Shown one piece after another: positions 1-12,334 of a stretch of 64,000 nucleotides of DNA. How positions within the stretch are numbered: the first letter of the stretch is position 1; every line of letters starts with the position of its first letter. Source of the stretch: Cliona cf. orientalis (taxonomy: Eukaryota > Porifera > Demospongiae > Clionaida > Clionaidae). The notes beneath the pieces were generated by a model that made no database searches, was not told the origin of the DNA, and saw only the letters and a list, made by a program, of their open reading frames with translations. A program made the position numbers and the translations under genes. Where the stretch lies: assembly GCA_963930775.1 (NCBI GenBank), contig OZ005699.1:372001-436000 (forward strand), written 5' to 3'.

Positions 1-115
1 CTTTTTTAGTTTTGTGTTTCTATTTTCTGGATGTCGTCGTGGCGATGGAATTTTGTCAGACTTCCCATCGCTGTTGTGTTTGTCTTTCGATTTACTTTCA
101 ATTTCTGTTCCTCGT
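1..115 (-). CDS. Possible terminal coding piece of an unknown minus-strand gene
   Basis: Read on the minus strand, about 35 codons stay open to the window edge. They encode a very lysine-, serine- and aspartate-rich stretch (for example SKSKDKHNSDGKSDKIPSP), a composition more like a charged coding tail than random AT-rich DNA. There is no clear splice acceptor with a pyrimidine tract and no stop inside the window, so the limits are unknown. I do not recognise a family. It could be chance. Confidence 0.2.
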
Positions 116-2016
116 AAATTTTTTATTGGCCCATTAAAATATTGAGAAAACCATCCAGCCTAGCTCTCTATTGTCACAATCATAATGTTATTGCCATAAT
201 CGGTTATAGTAGCTTCTTGTAAGAGTCCGCAATTTCCATAATTGGAAATACATTATTGGATGTAAAAAAATACTCTATAATACAACAGTAGGTTGTAGTA
301 CTCATTGTGCCACGGTAGTGAACCCTTCGTGACTGCCTATTGTACATGTATTTTGCATGTCAGTTTTTACTACCTTTTGTCTGATTGCAAATCACCTTTT
401 AATAAGGATACAGTGTAGTTGCATAAAAATTTAAAAGCTCATAATAATAATAATTATTGTGGGTGCTCCAGTGTATACAGTTTGTCCTTCATCAACATAG
501 ACACATCAAATGAATGAACTCCATCTATAATTATATTCATTAGGCTAAGCTAGCCTGAAACTATCATGTACCGGTATGTAAATATATATATGGATTTAAA
601 GATCGAGCTCTTTTGTGATTGGTGGCGTGCCCCTATTATTTCAAGGTCAGATTATATTATTTTATCAATCGAAAACAATAATCAAAAGTGTGTCCATTAA
701 TTTATGGGATTTCGCTGGAGCTCGATCGAAGTTTTCTCAAGGGACGTGGATTGTTTTCTAATATCAACAAAGTTTTCAATCTCTACGCATACTCATGTAT
801 GTGGGGCGGAATAATTATTTTTTTATCGATCCTGAACGATTATTTTTATCTTGAGAGCGAGTGCTGTTTTAAAATTTGAAATTGTGATTGTCACACTTTT
901 TGAATTTAGCATTCGAGCCTGTTGAATTATGAATTTAAGGGCCTTGAATTATCGATTTGAACAGTTGACGCTGTGGTTTACATTTTCAGTATTCCCAGAG
1001 GTATCGGTGGATGCTAGTGTATACACTCACTCCCAGCTGTTATGAATGTAAATTGGTCACGTACATGTACATGATAATGTCCATCGTAGTTGCCCATGGG
1101 CCAAAACTTTGGTGGCTGTAATCAAGGGAGGACTCCTATTATTATAATATTGGACCGATTTAAAGCTTAGCCTGCTGTTAATAGAAAGACAGTTACATGT
1201 ATGTGACAGCGTGATTGCTTCGCTGAAACATAAATAATGGATCGTTTGCCTATTGATGTGAAAATCATCTTGCCTCTACGTTACCAGCGAACAAACCCTT
1301 TTTCGCCATGCATCCAAGCAGGTGCAATTTCAGTGCTGCAATAATCAATGCTGGTGGTATATACATAGTGCCTAGTGTGCTATTGCTATAGTGCTTCTTT
1401 CAGACGAACTCATGCCGATATGCAACTCAGTCTGTAGCTGCAGCAATACTGGACTGTTACAGCTTCTTCATGTAGATACATACTATTGTTAGTCCGTGCA
1501 TGTACATGTACATGCATGTGTACATGTACATGTATATTGTATACATGTACATGTACATTGTATACATGTACATGTACATTGTAATACAATTAAAATGCAA
1601 TAATTATAATGATTATAATTATGCATACATACAAGTTGTCATGTGTATGGGGAATCTAGTCAACATGGCTTCACCATTGTGTGTGTGTGGAGTATGTGCA
1701 GACAAACGTGTGTGTATACGAGCACTAACTCCGTGTAGCTGCGCACATGCACATGTACGCTCAATTTATACTTTTTGGCGAAAAAATTTCATATTTGTTT
1801 CCTCTTTAACGGTCTGTGTTGGTGTGGGCTACGGTACTGTACATGTACCTACCTACCGTGTCGTGTCATCTGACCAGCCACAGGCGGTTTGAGAGACTAG
1901 CTTAAGTGGCAGACTGAAAATATGGAAACTCTCTCTCTCACCCTCTCTCTCTCTCTCTCACCCTCTCTCTGTCTCTCTCTGTCTATCCCCCCTCCCTCTC
2001 TCTCTCTGTCTCACAG
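116..2016. other. Non-coding stretch before the first recognised aladin exon
   Basis: No exon could be supported here. The N-terminal third of aladin should lie upstream of base 2017, but no matching segment was found, so it is either unrecognised here or left of the window. The stretch holds AT-rich sequence, a palindromic ACATGT-rich patch at about 1498-1582 and a CT-rich tract at about 1930-2010 that forms the pyrimidine tract of the next acceptor. Confidence 0.5.
1498..1582. repeat. ACATGT-rich palindromic tandem repeat
   Basis: Runs of TACATGTACATG alternate with TTGTATACATG. The same word family recurs in many non-coding places in the window (near 48560-48605, 49980-50010, 50650-50675, 51840-51920). 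It is self-complementary, so any overlapping open frame is an artefact. Confidence 0.8.
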
Positions 2017-3700
2017 ATGATGACTCCATGGGTGGTGGTGACCTACCCTCCAAGATGGCCACCTACATTTTAGCTTACATTGACAAGATACAAAACCTCA
2101 AGGGCACCCTCTTCCCTAGATCTCAAGTGAGTACGGGATCACTATAACGGTTAATTAATTAAACACAGAGTGAGTACACAATAATTATGTGTATTAATAA
2201 TAACTATGTACATTGTATGCTAGCTCTAGCTACACAGGTGGTACTATTACTATTGCAGGTGTCCAATAGTCTTGCATGAAGTTAATCAGGTACCAAAATA
2301 TTCTCACAAGAATAATAAGAATAATAATTATTACTAATTTCTGCATAACTGTACCCACTGGCTATTATTATTGCTATATGCACCTGCAGTTGTAATTATC
2401 CCACCCACTTGAACTCACATTCAGCTAGTTAACCTCTTTCCAAACTTTCTTGTGGGAATGATTAGCCTGTGTAGTGAGTGGGTGATTACCCTGGACACTG
2501 ATTATCTATCCAGAAGCTAAATTACATGTATTACCTGAACTTTTAATATCAACTCTTGGGGTGGGCCTATTCTGTGTGAAACTATAATGTAGTACTCCTC
2601 TTCTGGATTGCTAGTAATAATAATTGTTAATTTTGTGCAAATTGATTGTTTATTTCTTGACATGTGCATGCATTAATCTTTGCCCTCTCCCTCCCCCTCC
2701 CTCTCTCCAGATGTCCACTGCTGAGCTTGCTGATACCTACTCACAGCACACTAACTGGTAAGTTACCACCACCAAAAGCAAAAGTTATAAATTAAAAGCG
2801 AGGGAGGAGAGAGAGAGAATTGAAGGATGGCAAATTGAAATGAAAATTGGGCAGACGCACATGTACATTGTACAGTGTAGCCTCTGAAAGATGCATAATA
2901 AACGAAAGAATGGCAAAAATGGCTACTCATGATGATCAGTCCATGCAGGGACTAGACTAAGTAACTGTAGTGAAGGATACAGTAGAAAAATTAATGGCAA
3001 ATTTTGCTCGAGTGCAACTCTTAGAATTGCTAATTTTGAAATTTAAGTTGTAGCCGTGTGACGGTTATCACACCATCTCTCATGTGATCACATCGAAAAC
3101 AAATATTATAATTTTAGGCACATGTTTATCGGATGCTTTATAATAAATTTAGACTGCTTGTTAATGGAATCTTCTCAAATTTAATAATCTTCCGTCTGCC
3201 TGCACTAATTATTCACAGCCAGTGTTTATGAGAAGCGATCCTTGCAACAGGATAAAATTAGCGCCACCCTGGGATAACGATATAGATATTCTATTTTTAT
3301 CGTTCGTCAAATTATTTATAGTGTCTATGTTTGTTATAATTAATGCTGCTGTCGTGGTAACGCTCCACGGTAATAGTATTCGATTTTATTTTGCGTCCTT
3401 TAATTGGGGTTAGTGGGGGGCCAATTATCATTGAATTATGGCCAGTATGATGCTAATGCAATCTGGCAGACATTTCTCAAATACCTCCACGATGCCTGTG
3501 GACAGTCACGTCACGTTCATGTTGATTGTGCCATTATAACTATAATAATAATATTATTATTTTTTAATTTGATTATAGGGAGCAGTCTTGCATCAGAGCT
3601 GTTGCCCTCCACCCTCGTCTACCCTTCATTGCCATTGGACGCCAGGTGAGGGGGAGGGAGGGGGGAGAGAGGGAGAGAGAGGGAGGGAGGGAGAGAGAGG

Positions 3701-3739
<39 letters not shown>

Positions 3740-6700
3740 GGAGTCTGTGTGGGGTATATCTTACTACAGTCATGATGGTAGTACTACGTAGTGTGTCACT
3801 GCATGTGTGTGTGTGACATTAATAATTTTTTTGCTTACACTGCAAGTTCTTGCATGCCTGATTTATTAAACGCCAGCTACAAGCTCAAAAAAATAAACCA
3901 CTGCGTGTGTGCTCGCGTCAGACTCTGTGTGTGGCGTGTCTCCATGACAAGTCCAGCTGGCTTTACTGGGTAGCTGGTACATGTATGTGTGTGTTTGGTG
4001 TGTGTGAGAGAGAGAGAGGTGATGGCGCCAAGTCAAGTGGATGGCTCTCTTTGATTTTGTCTAGCTCGACGGTCAATTCTCACGGAAATGTGCAAGCGCT
4101 GTCTCGACCGCTCTCTTTATATGCACATACATGGACATATAATATTATACACTTTCACACTCACTTACACTATTTTAGGATAATTTGCTCGAGATTAAAT
4201 CACTTAACCAGTAAGTTTAATAATTATTGTACACATAATATTATATGCAATATTTCCATAGCTCAAGGCTAAGGGGCCAGATACATTATATTTCATCCCC
4301 CTGGCACATTGTCGTAAATATTAAATTTTTGTGATTCCCCCCTCCCCCCTTTCCCCATAATAATGCGCTCCTACAGGCCGGAGCAAAGTATATTCCTTAA
4401 GGACAAAAATCAAGTTGGAATCGTCTGTCTTGAGTGGGCGTAAGTGAGTTACATCTAAATTATTATTATTAGTTATTAATTTGTAGCTGGTGGTGTACGT
4501 GTGTACCTGCGGTCCATTCCTGTGATACTTATTTTTGGAAAAAATGCATGTCATTGAGTGGGCGTGAACCGATTAGCGCTACAACGCTGACAGCAGTTTA
4601 ATTATGTGAAAAATCTTACTAGTGAATTGGTTGATAAATTCAATAACAGTGCGACAGCCATCTTGGTTGTAGGAGTGCTCCATGCTTCCATTTCCGAGTA
4701 GCTATAGCTAGTACATGTTTGCATTACTCAATTGGGATGCATGCTCATGTGATATGCATGGCATAAAAGTGCATACTATGTTTCTAGGAATGTTCCAGTA
4801 CAGGTCTGGGACAAGTTGTAGCTATCATAATGTTAGTGGAATAGCTATTTCAAGGCCCTTTTTCTCTTCTAATGAAATTAGTATTCTTCATTATGATCAC
4901 TACAAACAACATTTCTAGGGCAGTGTTTTGGATAGTACATGATAATACATATTATACAGTGTACATGTACCACAATACATGTGTGAACTTTGACCTTTCT
5001 TCAACCCCCCCCTCTTTAACCCTGCAGGCCCCACTGCAACAACCTCCTGGCGGTCGGAGCGTTCACTGGTGTCCTGCTGTGGAACGTAGATCCCACGGCT
5101 ACCACAACGAGGTAACATTGCGTAACACACTCTACGTTATCTACTTTCGATACGTGCTTTTTGTTTCCAAAAAAAATCGTGGAAAAAGGTTAAACCGGTT
5201 GGCTCGTCCCGTTTGACCGGTTTGGTGAGTACGTGCACGGTTTTTGTTGACGTGCACCCGCGCATGAATTGTCAACAGTCGGTCCTCGTGACGCAGTGAA
5301 AGATCAATTTCTGACGTCAAAAAGGAGCTCCAACAAAAGCCAAGAAGCTTCTCTAAACTCACCGCAAAACGGAAATTTTGAGAAGCAATGGTCACAATAT
5401 GAAAACGGAAGATTCAGTTTCGTGATTGGTCACGTACTCGCACTCCTGTGCGGTCGCGGCATGCAGCGCTCGTGGCGCACAAGTGTGGCCTATGATATAA
5501 TTATCGTATGATTGTGTGTGTGTGTGTGTGTGTATGTGTGTGTCTGTCGGTCGGTTCACAGCCAGTCTGAGGGCTTCGCAATTTTCGATTCCGTGGAGAA
5601 ATGTGGAGCCTCGTTTGTATAATGTACATCCAATTGTCGTGGTCACACACACACATACACACTCACACAGTCTTGATTTAGTTGCTTCAATTGGTGCTTG
5701 GTCAAGTGAGGTCGTTAATTTCAGGTTTGCCTGAATGAGGAGGGTAGGGGGTAGCGGGTGATTAAAGCATTTTATGTTGAAAGTGGTTGAAGTTCAAGAC
5801 AGGGAAATTAGTGACTGAAGTGGGAATTCCCAGGAACTTCTTTGAGCCCACCAACTTTCTCTCTCCCTCTCCCCCGCTCTTCTCTCTTTCTCTACCTCCC
5901 CCTTAGGTTTCTGGCCAGCTGGGTTCGTATAGAAACCTCTCCAGGTCACACCCCCATTACATCACTCTCCTGGAGTCCCCATGGCAACTCCCTAGTCTCC
6001 GCCTCCCCGGCAGACAACAGCCTAATTACATGGGACATCCCCATGGGCGTGGCCACTCGAATCAAACGAGCAAAAGGCGGAGGACTGAATCAAGTACTCT
6101 GGTCGCCCGATAGCCAGAAGGTGTTCGCTGCCAGCGTGGAATCGGTTTTCAGAATATGGGAAACTCAGAATTGGACTTGTGAAAAATGGACCAATTTTTG
6201 TGGACGATGCAAGGTAAAAAAAGCATAATAATAATATATTATTTATTGTGTGATAATCATTGTATTGCCTAGTGGTGGGAATCGTTATTCAATTTTGCGA
6301 TCAAATTATCTCATTTTTACGACACAATCAGCTGTTCTTTGTAGTAAACACTTCAAGTCTCTGATAACAATATGCAGCTGACTGCTAGAGAGAGAGCTAG
6401 AGAGAGAGAGAGAGAGAGAGAGAGATAGCGTATTAATATCGAACATTGTCGGGATTCAGTTTTGACCAAACAGCAGCTGTCCACACTCCTTTGTAACAAT
6501 GCACCGCTGCACCTACTGTACTTGTAGTTTCTCAAGATTAGACACCTATAGATATACAATAGTAATATACATGATATAATATACCGCATGATACAAGACT
6601 TGTAGTTCACCTAATATAGATGGAGGCCTTCATACTCGCTCAAGTCGTGTTGATAGCAGCCAAACTGTACTAGAGCACCACAGACTCTTCCTCCTTCCAT

Positions 6701-9700
6701 TCATATGTATACAATGTACATGTGTATAATATTATAGTGTAGATCTGTTCCGCTGTACTGGTTAAGTAATAGGCACTGGCATGGCTGGGATGGAGGGTAT
6801 GGTGGTTTTCCATTTTGATTTGAGACTGATTGTGAAAGAGATAAACGTACCCTGTGAACTTTCAAGCATCCGTGGAACCAACTGACCTTGGCAACCATTT
6901 CTAAGGTTGCTGGTTATAAAACGAATTTTCAAATTGTATTAATTAAGAACCCAAAAAAGTGCATTTTTTCAGTTTCGTGTTTACCAACCTAGATCCATTT
7001 TGAATCTGACTCTGTCAATTGATTATGAGTTGTTGTTTTTTTGAAGAGGTTAGCTCTTCCTAATAGCTAGAACACCTTCACTTGAGAAGCGTCTCTCTCT
7101 CCCACTCTCTCTCTCTCTCTCTCTCCTTACCTCGATCACCTCACCTCTCTCAATTAAGTGTGAAACTTTTTCTTTCAATGTTTCCAAACCAATCTCCCAA
7201 GAGATTCCTGTAGCAATACAGCTGCATGTGTATGCAAGCGTCTGACGTATGTGTGTGTGTGAGTGTTTATGCCTGAATATTCTATTTTAGTAGATTAGAA
7301 GCTGTGAACTAATGTTTTTCAAGTCTCATACAATGGCATGTATATTGTTATCATACAGTCCTTTGATAAAGCTTTCCCTCTCCCCCTCCCCCCCTTCCAG
7401 GAAGAGTGTGTAGCAACACTCACAGTAGTACACAGGCTTGAGTAAACCTCCCAACAGGTTGGGATGATCAGATCACTGAGCATGACTTTCAGTCTATAGA
7501 CAAGCAATTAAAAGTCCCCTCTCTCACTCTCTCCCTTCCTCACCTCTGCAAACATGCTACATGCACAGTGTGTATATTATACTATTAGTAGTGAGAAATA
7601 CACTAAAGATTTCAAAACAGCCGCGATAATAAACAAAGCTGCTGTGGTTTCCCAGGAAGTCCAACATATGTAATTATTGATAGTTATTGTTTATGTGAAT
7701 GATAACCCACCTAGTTAATTCAGTGTAACTATACATTTATTAATAAAAATACCCAAATGCTATGTCACTGACAATCAGTCAAGTTCCCCCCCCCTCCCCG
7801 GCAGTGAAGTTGCTAAGATTCAAACACACAGCACAGTAAACAAATGATCATGCCTTTGCACACATACAATTATATACACGTACGCCAACAAGAGTGGGAG
7901 GGGGAAAGAGTTGACTGATTTCAGTAGATATTGCCTCATAGTGACGACCTTATACAGTATACAATGTATCACCAACAGCAACAGCACATGCTGCTGTGTC
8001 ACGCAGTATCCACCTTGGAGCTACTGGAGATAATTATACATTACGGTAACCAAGACTGAAAGGGACAGGAATTGACTGATTTCATACATATTACCTCATA
8101 TTGCCACCCTTATACTATATTATCACCAACAGCAACAGCAATTGTAGTGTCACGCCATATCCTCCTTGGAACTACATTGTTGTACTAGAGATAATTATAC
8201 ATTACGGTAACCAAGAGTAAAAGGAACGGGAATCGACTGATTTCATGCACTAGATATATATTACCTCACATTATTCCCACCCTTATACTATAATACCGTA
8301 GATCTGGAAATTTTCGTGTAAAGAAACTTTCGTATGATAAATTTTCGTGTAAAAAAATTTTCGTAGGAACGACCCCTTACCGCACTAGCGTTAATAGTGC
8401 ATGCTAATTTTCGTAAGATTAATTTTCGTAGCCGCCATCGACTACGAAAATATTTTTACAACGAAAATTTCCAGATTTACGGTATTCACCAATAGCAACA
8501 GCAAATGTGGTGTCATGTGATATTCTCTTTAATTGGAGCTACACATGTAGAGATAGTGTACATTGCCAAGAGTGAAGGGGACTAGATTGTAGTAGATATT
8601 GCCTCATGTTGATATTGATTTTGCTGCCCTTCTTTATATCAATATGGGGGGAGTTGTAAACCATGTAAGGTGATGAGCACAGACAGCTGCACTGAATATC
8701 AACAGGAACTGGCTGCCGGTATACAACTCTGAAAACATTGGAGGTTGAGAAAGGCCTATTGAGCTGAATAGCGTAATATGGACAAGCGTTTATTCATGAC
8801 ATTGTCGATTATAGTAGTGTTGGTTTCCTGTGCGTGGATAGCCAGCGAGCTGAATGAAAGTCCACACTGCACTGAATAGCCTCCGTGGGCAGCAGGCAGG
8901 AGGGTGGGAGGGAGGGAGGGAGGAGGATTTCCCTGGAAAACATAAGTTAGTTCAGCTAGTGAGCGGAAAGAGTTGAACAAAATAAAGCTCTGAATGGGAG
9001 GTAGCTGTAGTAGCTAGGAAGCTAGCTGAATGTGCTAGCTGTGAGCAATGAGTTAGTGAATGGAGTGTTTTCCCCTCCGAAGCTAATGGGCTGAAGTAAA
9101 GTAGACACAAACATAAAAGATGGAGGAAGGTTCACAAAAGAAGCTCGAGCAAGCGAGCAGAACTAAATCATACTGCATATTTATGTGTATGTGTACATGC
9201 ATGGTGGAATTGGAATTGGAATTAAGCTTTGACAAACTTAAGTTCTAAGTATTCACACGTCATAACAACAGTTCTACCTGTACCTGCTAGTTCCAATTAC
9301 TGAAATGTCCCCAGATACAGCAAATCGACTGTTTACATACTTAACTAGGATGTGTTGGTTAAACCATGGCATGTTCGAGGAAGTGTAGACATACATGTAA
9401 CTTCCCAACAATAATTGTGTAATATGTACATGATGTTTCTCCAGGTTGAGTTAGCCTATAGGACGCTATACATTGTACGACTCTAGATCTTTTATTGGTC
9501 TACAAAAGCATGCAAGTGCTATTACAGTATAAATTTTTATTAGCTTCATGTTACTTGATCATAATGATTTATTCTCCTGTATAAAATTAATGATGATGAT
9601 AATTATCTATTTACAGTAATAACAGGGTACTGAGAATTTATTTTGTTTATATAGTTATATATAGGCACTGCTTGATGGGTTTGCACCCATATAATAACTA

Positions 9701-12104
9701 TTATATCCACATAACAGTTAATTTTTCTCGGAAAATGCCTCGTGATCGATAGATCATGGACAACCAACCAATCGTTTCTGAGAAATTAATGTCGCATTTT
9801 GTCCCTTACAGGGAACGATAGTAATGGCCGGCAGTGAACATCAGTGTCAATGTAAACTGCTTGTATCGAGTAGATATAGTTCCGGGCTTGAATAACTACA
9901 GTGTTGTCATGGCAACAAATATGTGACAGTGATGTGCATACTTGTGTACTTGTGGACCAACTCAATCTTAGATACTTCATAATCTCTAACCCCTCGATCT
10001 CCTCTCACCAAAATTTTTCTTGCCCCCTTGGCCCTCTGGCCCCCCAATGCAGGCTGCCTGTTGGAGCCCAAAGGGGGATGTGTTGCTATTTGCCCTGGAG
10101 GATGACCCCGCCCTCTACTACCTCAGTTTCCGTGGTTATGAGCTGGCAGCTGGCTCCACGAGCGCCATCAAATGTGCTGACCTGGCACCTTGCAACGTAA
10201 CGACAGCCAATGGAGAACAGATTGTGTGAGTTATAATAAGCAATCTCTTTAAATTTTTTTTTATTCCAATGAGTAATTAACAACGATGAAGGGTGTAAGT
10301 TAGAGTCTAGCAGATGCGCTTGAAACGTCGTAATTCAAAGAGCAGCTCCAACATGAACTAGGACACATCCTTTTTTAGCAGGTGTGTTTGTCAACCAGGC
10401 TGAGTGATAAAGGTCACACTACTCACTCACCTTACTGATTATCGTACATCAAAGGTATGAGTACTAGTGGTCCTTTGCCAGCCTACCAGATCCCATTCCT
10501 ATACTGATCAGGTATGCTATCTACCACGGCAGCCTACAAACTAGCAATCATATTATATTAGTCTCATAGACGTTTTTTTTTTTGTTGCTGATAATTTTTT
10601 GCCATGATACTGATATGTATATATGCAGTGTGATAAAGATCATCTTTTTGTTAATTTTCGTGGCTCAAACTGACAACGAACAAATTTTTTCCAATCTACT
10701 GTCAGAAGACTATAACTTTATAGAGCCTCTAAGAGATATTATCCATGTACCACCTGGCTTTAATTAGTGTTGCCCTGGACACCAGATTAGCTACATGTAG
10801 TAGGTGTGGGTGATGGGTTTAAAAGCACCAGCCATTGTCCCCCTACCTCAACAAGGCCAATTGCTCATGTTACTCAGCTAATTCTATATAACGGTGCAGG
10901 TGCTATTATAGAATTTGTCCAATCAGCTCTACTGCACCCCACCCCAGTAAGTATAGTAATGAGAGCTAGCCTAGGGCACACCTATAGCTCGAGAGGGACA
11001 GCTGATTTTGTATTGAACTGTTTACTACAGAGTCTTTGGCAAACTTCTTTAAAAGTGGCCAACCTTTGCACTATAATATTATATAAACACCAGCTGATAC
11101 AATAACACTACAGGTGCATGTAGCATGCACAGTACATGTACATGTGATCAAACGTTTATCCATGCATCCACAATTATTAAGTATTACTTTGGTTAGTTAT
11201 TCACTACTGGAACAATGTCGTGTAGTTGTGCTATTAGAGCAGCTGTCATTTCGCTTCCAGTTTTTCCCTTGAGGCCGTTCCCTGTAGTTAGTGATTAATA
11301 ACTACAGTGTTGCTAAGCAACTAACTAACATACTGCCTTATAATTAAATGCTGCAGGGTTGGTGGGAATGTCCAGAGCCTGGTCTGGGACCCGATGGGAG
11401 AGAGACTTGCCGTGCTGTTCACACGTATGTACTCAATCGTGTGCATGCTGATCGACCTAATTTTTCAATGACCATGATTAGTTTTATTGTATTCCCTAAT
11501 AATATTAACGATGTGCAGCTGACAGTTCCAGTGCTAATTTGGTGGCAGTTCTGCGAACGAGGATCTCACATATGCTGGAGATTGTTCGTGGGTAAGATCA
11601 TCGATTTTTGATGTTCAATTGGTGTAATTTTTAACTACCGTGTACATTGTTAATCTTGTAGTGGTTTTATTTGTGGAAGAGAGGGAGAGTCACCCTCCCT
11701 CATTGCATTCAAGCCAAACTACGCTGAAGGAGCTCTCCTAGCAACTGTGAGTGTGTGACCATTAAAATTTTTTAATAGTAGCTAGCTGCTCTGGTAAAGG
11801 TCGTCACGTATATCGTTCATTTCCTGTGTAGGTGTGGTCGGGAAGTCGCGTTTCCTTCACTCCCATGAGTTTCCAAGCTAGTTCTTTTGGCCTATCTCCT
11901 CCAGCAGATCCACTCCCCTCCCCCTATCCTGAACAGCTGGCTGCTACTAATTATGCTGATACGACAAAATTTCCGCAGCAACAGCCGCACCTATCAGGCC
12001 ACGCCCACCCCGGAAGTGGTCGCTCCACCCCCTTGCAGTCTTTGGGCAGGGCAAGATTGAGGGAGCATGCGGCCACACCCCTGTATTCAACTCAGAATAG
12101 CTGA
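2017..12104 (+). CDS. AAAS: Aladin, WD-repeat nuclear pore protein (5' end missing)
   Basis: Aladin is a beta-propeller nucleoporin of the nuclear pore cytoplasmic ring and also acts at the spindle. Exons by splice site and phase: 2017-2126, 2711-2757, 3579-3645, 4377-4439, 5028-5111, 5907-6213, 10053-10225, 11357-11424, 11519-11591, 11662-11746 and 11832-12104 (stop). Matches to human aladin recalled from memory are strong: GHTPITSLSWSP, GGGLNQVLWSPD, FRIWETQNWTCEKW and NVQSLVWDPMGERLAVL. All phases close except between 3645 and 4377, where a short exon completing one propeller blade is unresolved. The N-terminal region is absent from the visible sequence. The C-terminal tail is proline/serine/glutamine-rich, as in other aladins. 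It ends 230 bp from a convergent ZIP gene. The 3.8-kb intron after 6213 holds a tandem array with a MITE. Confidence 0.93.
3640..3745. repeat. (GA)n-rich purine tract
   Basis: An imperfect GAGAGG/GA microsatellite begins at the aladin donor site ending 3645. The overlapping Ser/Leu/Pro-rich open frame on the other strand is a by-product of the repeat. Confidence 0.85.
7900..8640. repeat. Tandem array of about 160-180-bp units in an aladin intron
   Basis: At least three diverged copies of a unit repeat in order: GACTGATTTCA, a TTACCTCATATTG-like segment, CACCCTTATACTATA, ATCACCAACAGCAACAGCA, GTGTCACGCCATATCC, then AGATAATTATACATTACGGTAACCAAGA. Units begin near 7911, 8069 and 8231. The third unit is split by a MITE at 8294-8484 and resumes with TTCACCAATAGCAACAGCA. 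Confidence 0.8.
8294..8484. mobile_element. MITE with TACCGTA termini, copy 1 (GGAAATTTTCG family)
   Basis: The ends are near-perfect inverted repeats: TACCGTAGATCTGGAAATTT at the left and the complement of TACCGTAAATCTGGAAATTT at the right. The interior is built from ATTTTCGT words. It sits inside one unit of a tandem array whose other units lack it, which supports insertion at a TA site. A shorter copy with the same ends and interior lies at 54619-54761. No coding capacity. Confidence 0.85.
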
Positions 12105-12334
12105 TTAGCTTTTTTGCAATCATCAATACATGCATTATTGACAATGATAATATAAATTATTATTGTGCATACATGACTTATATATAGGCCTCCAGCTAAT
12201 ATTTAAGCTAATAATATTATATAGAAAAAAAAATTACATTTTAATGTTTAGTAATGACCAATCATTCTACTCTACAATTACATTGCAATTTGTTTGCTGT
12301 TTGCTTCCGTGAGAGTGGCAATTTCAGTGCGATA

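Noticed and set aside
1500-1892. 130-codon open frame beginning in the ACATGT repeat
   Set aside because: Its first part encodes repeated MYMY from the palindromic microsatellite and the rest has no recognisable domain or splice context.
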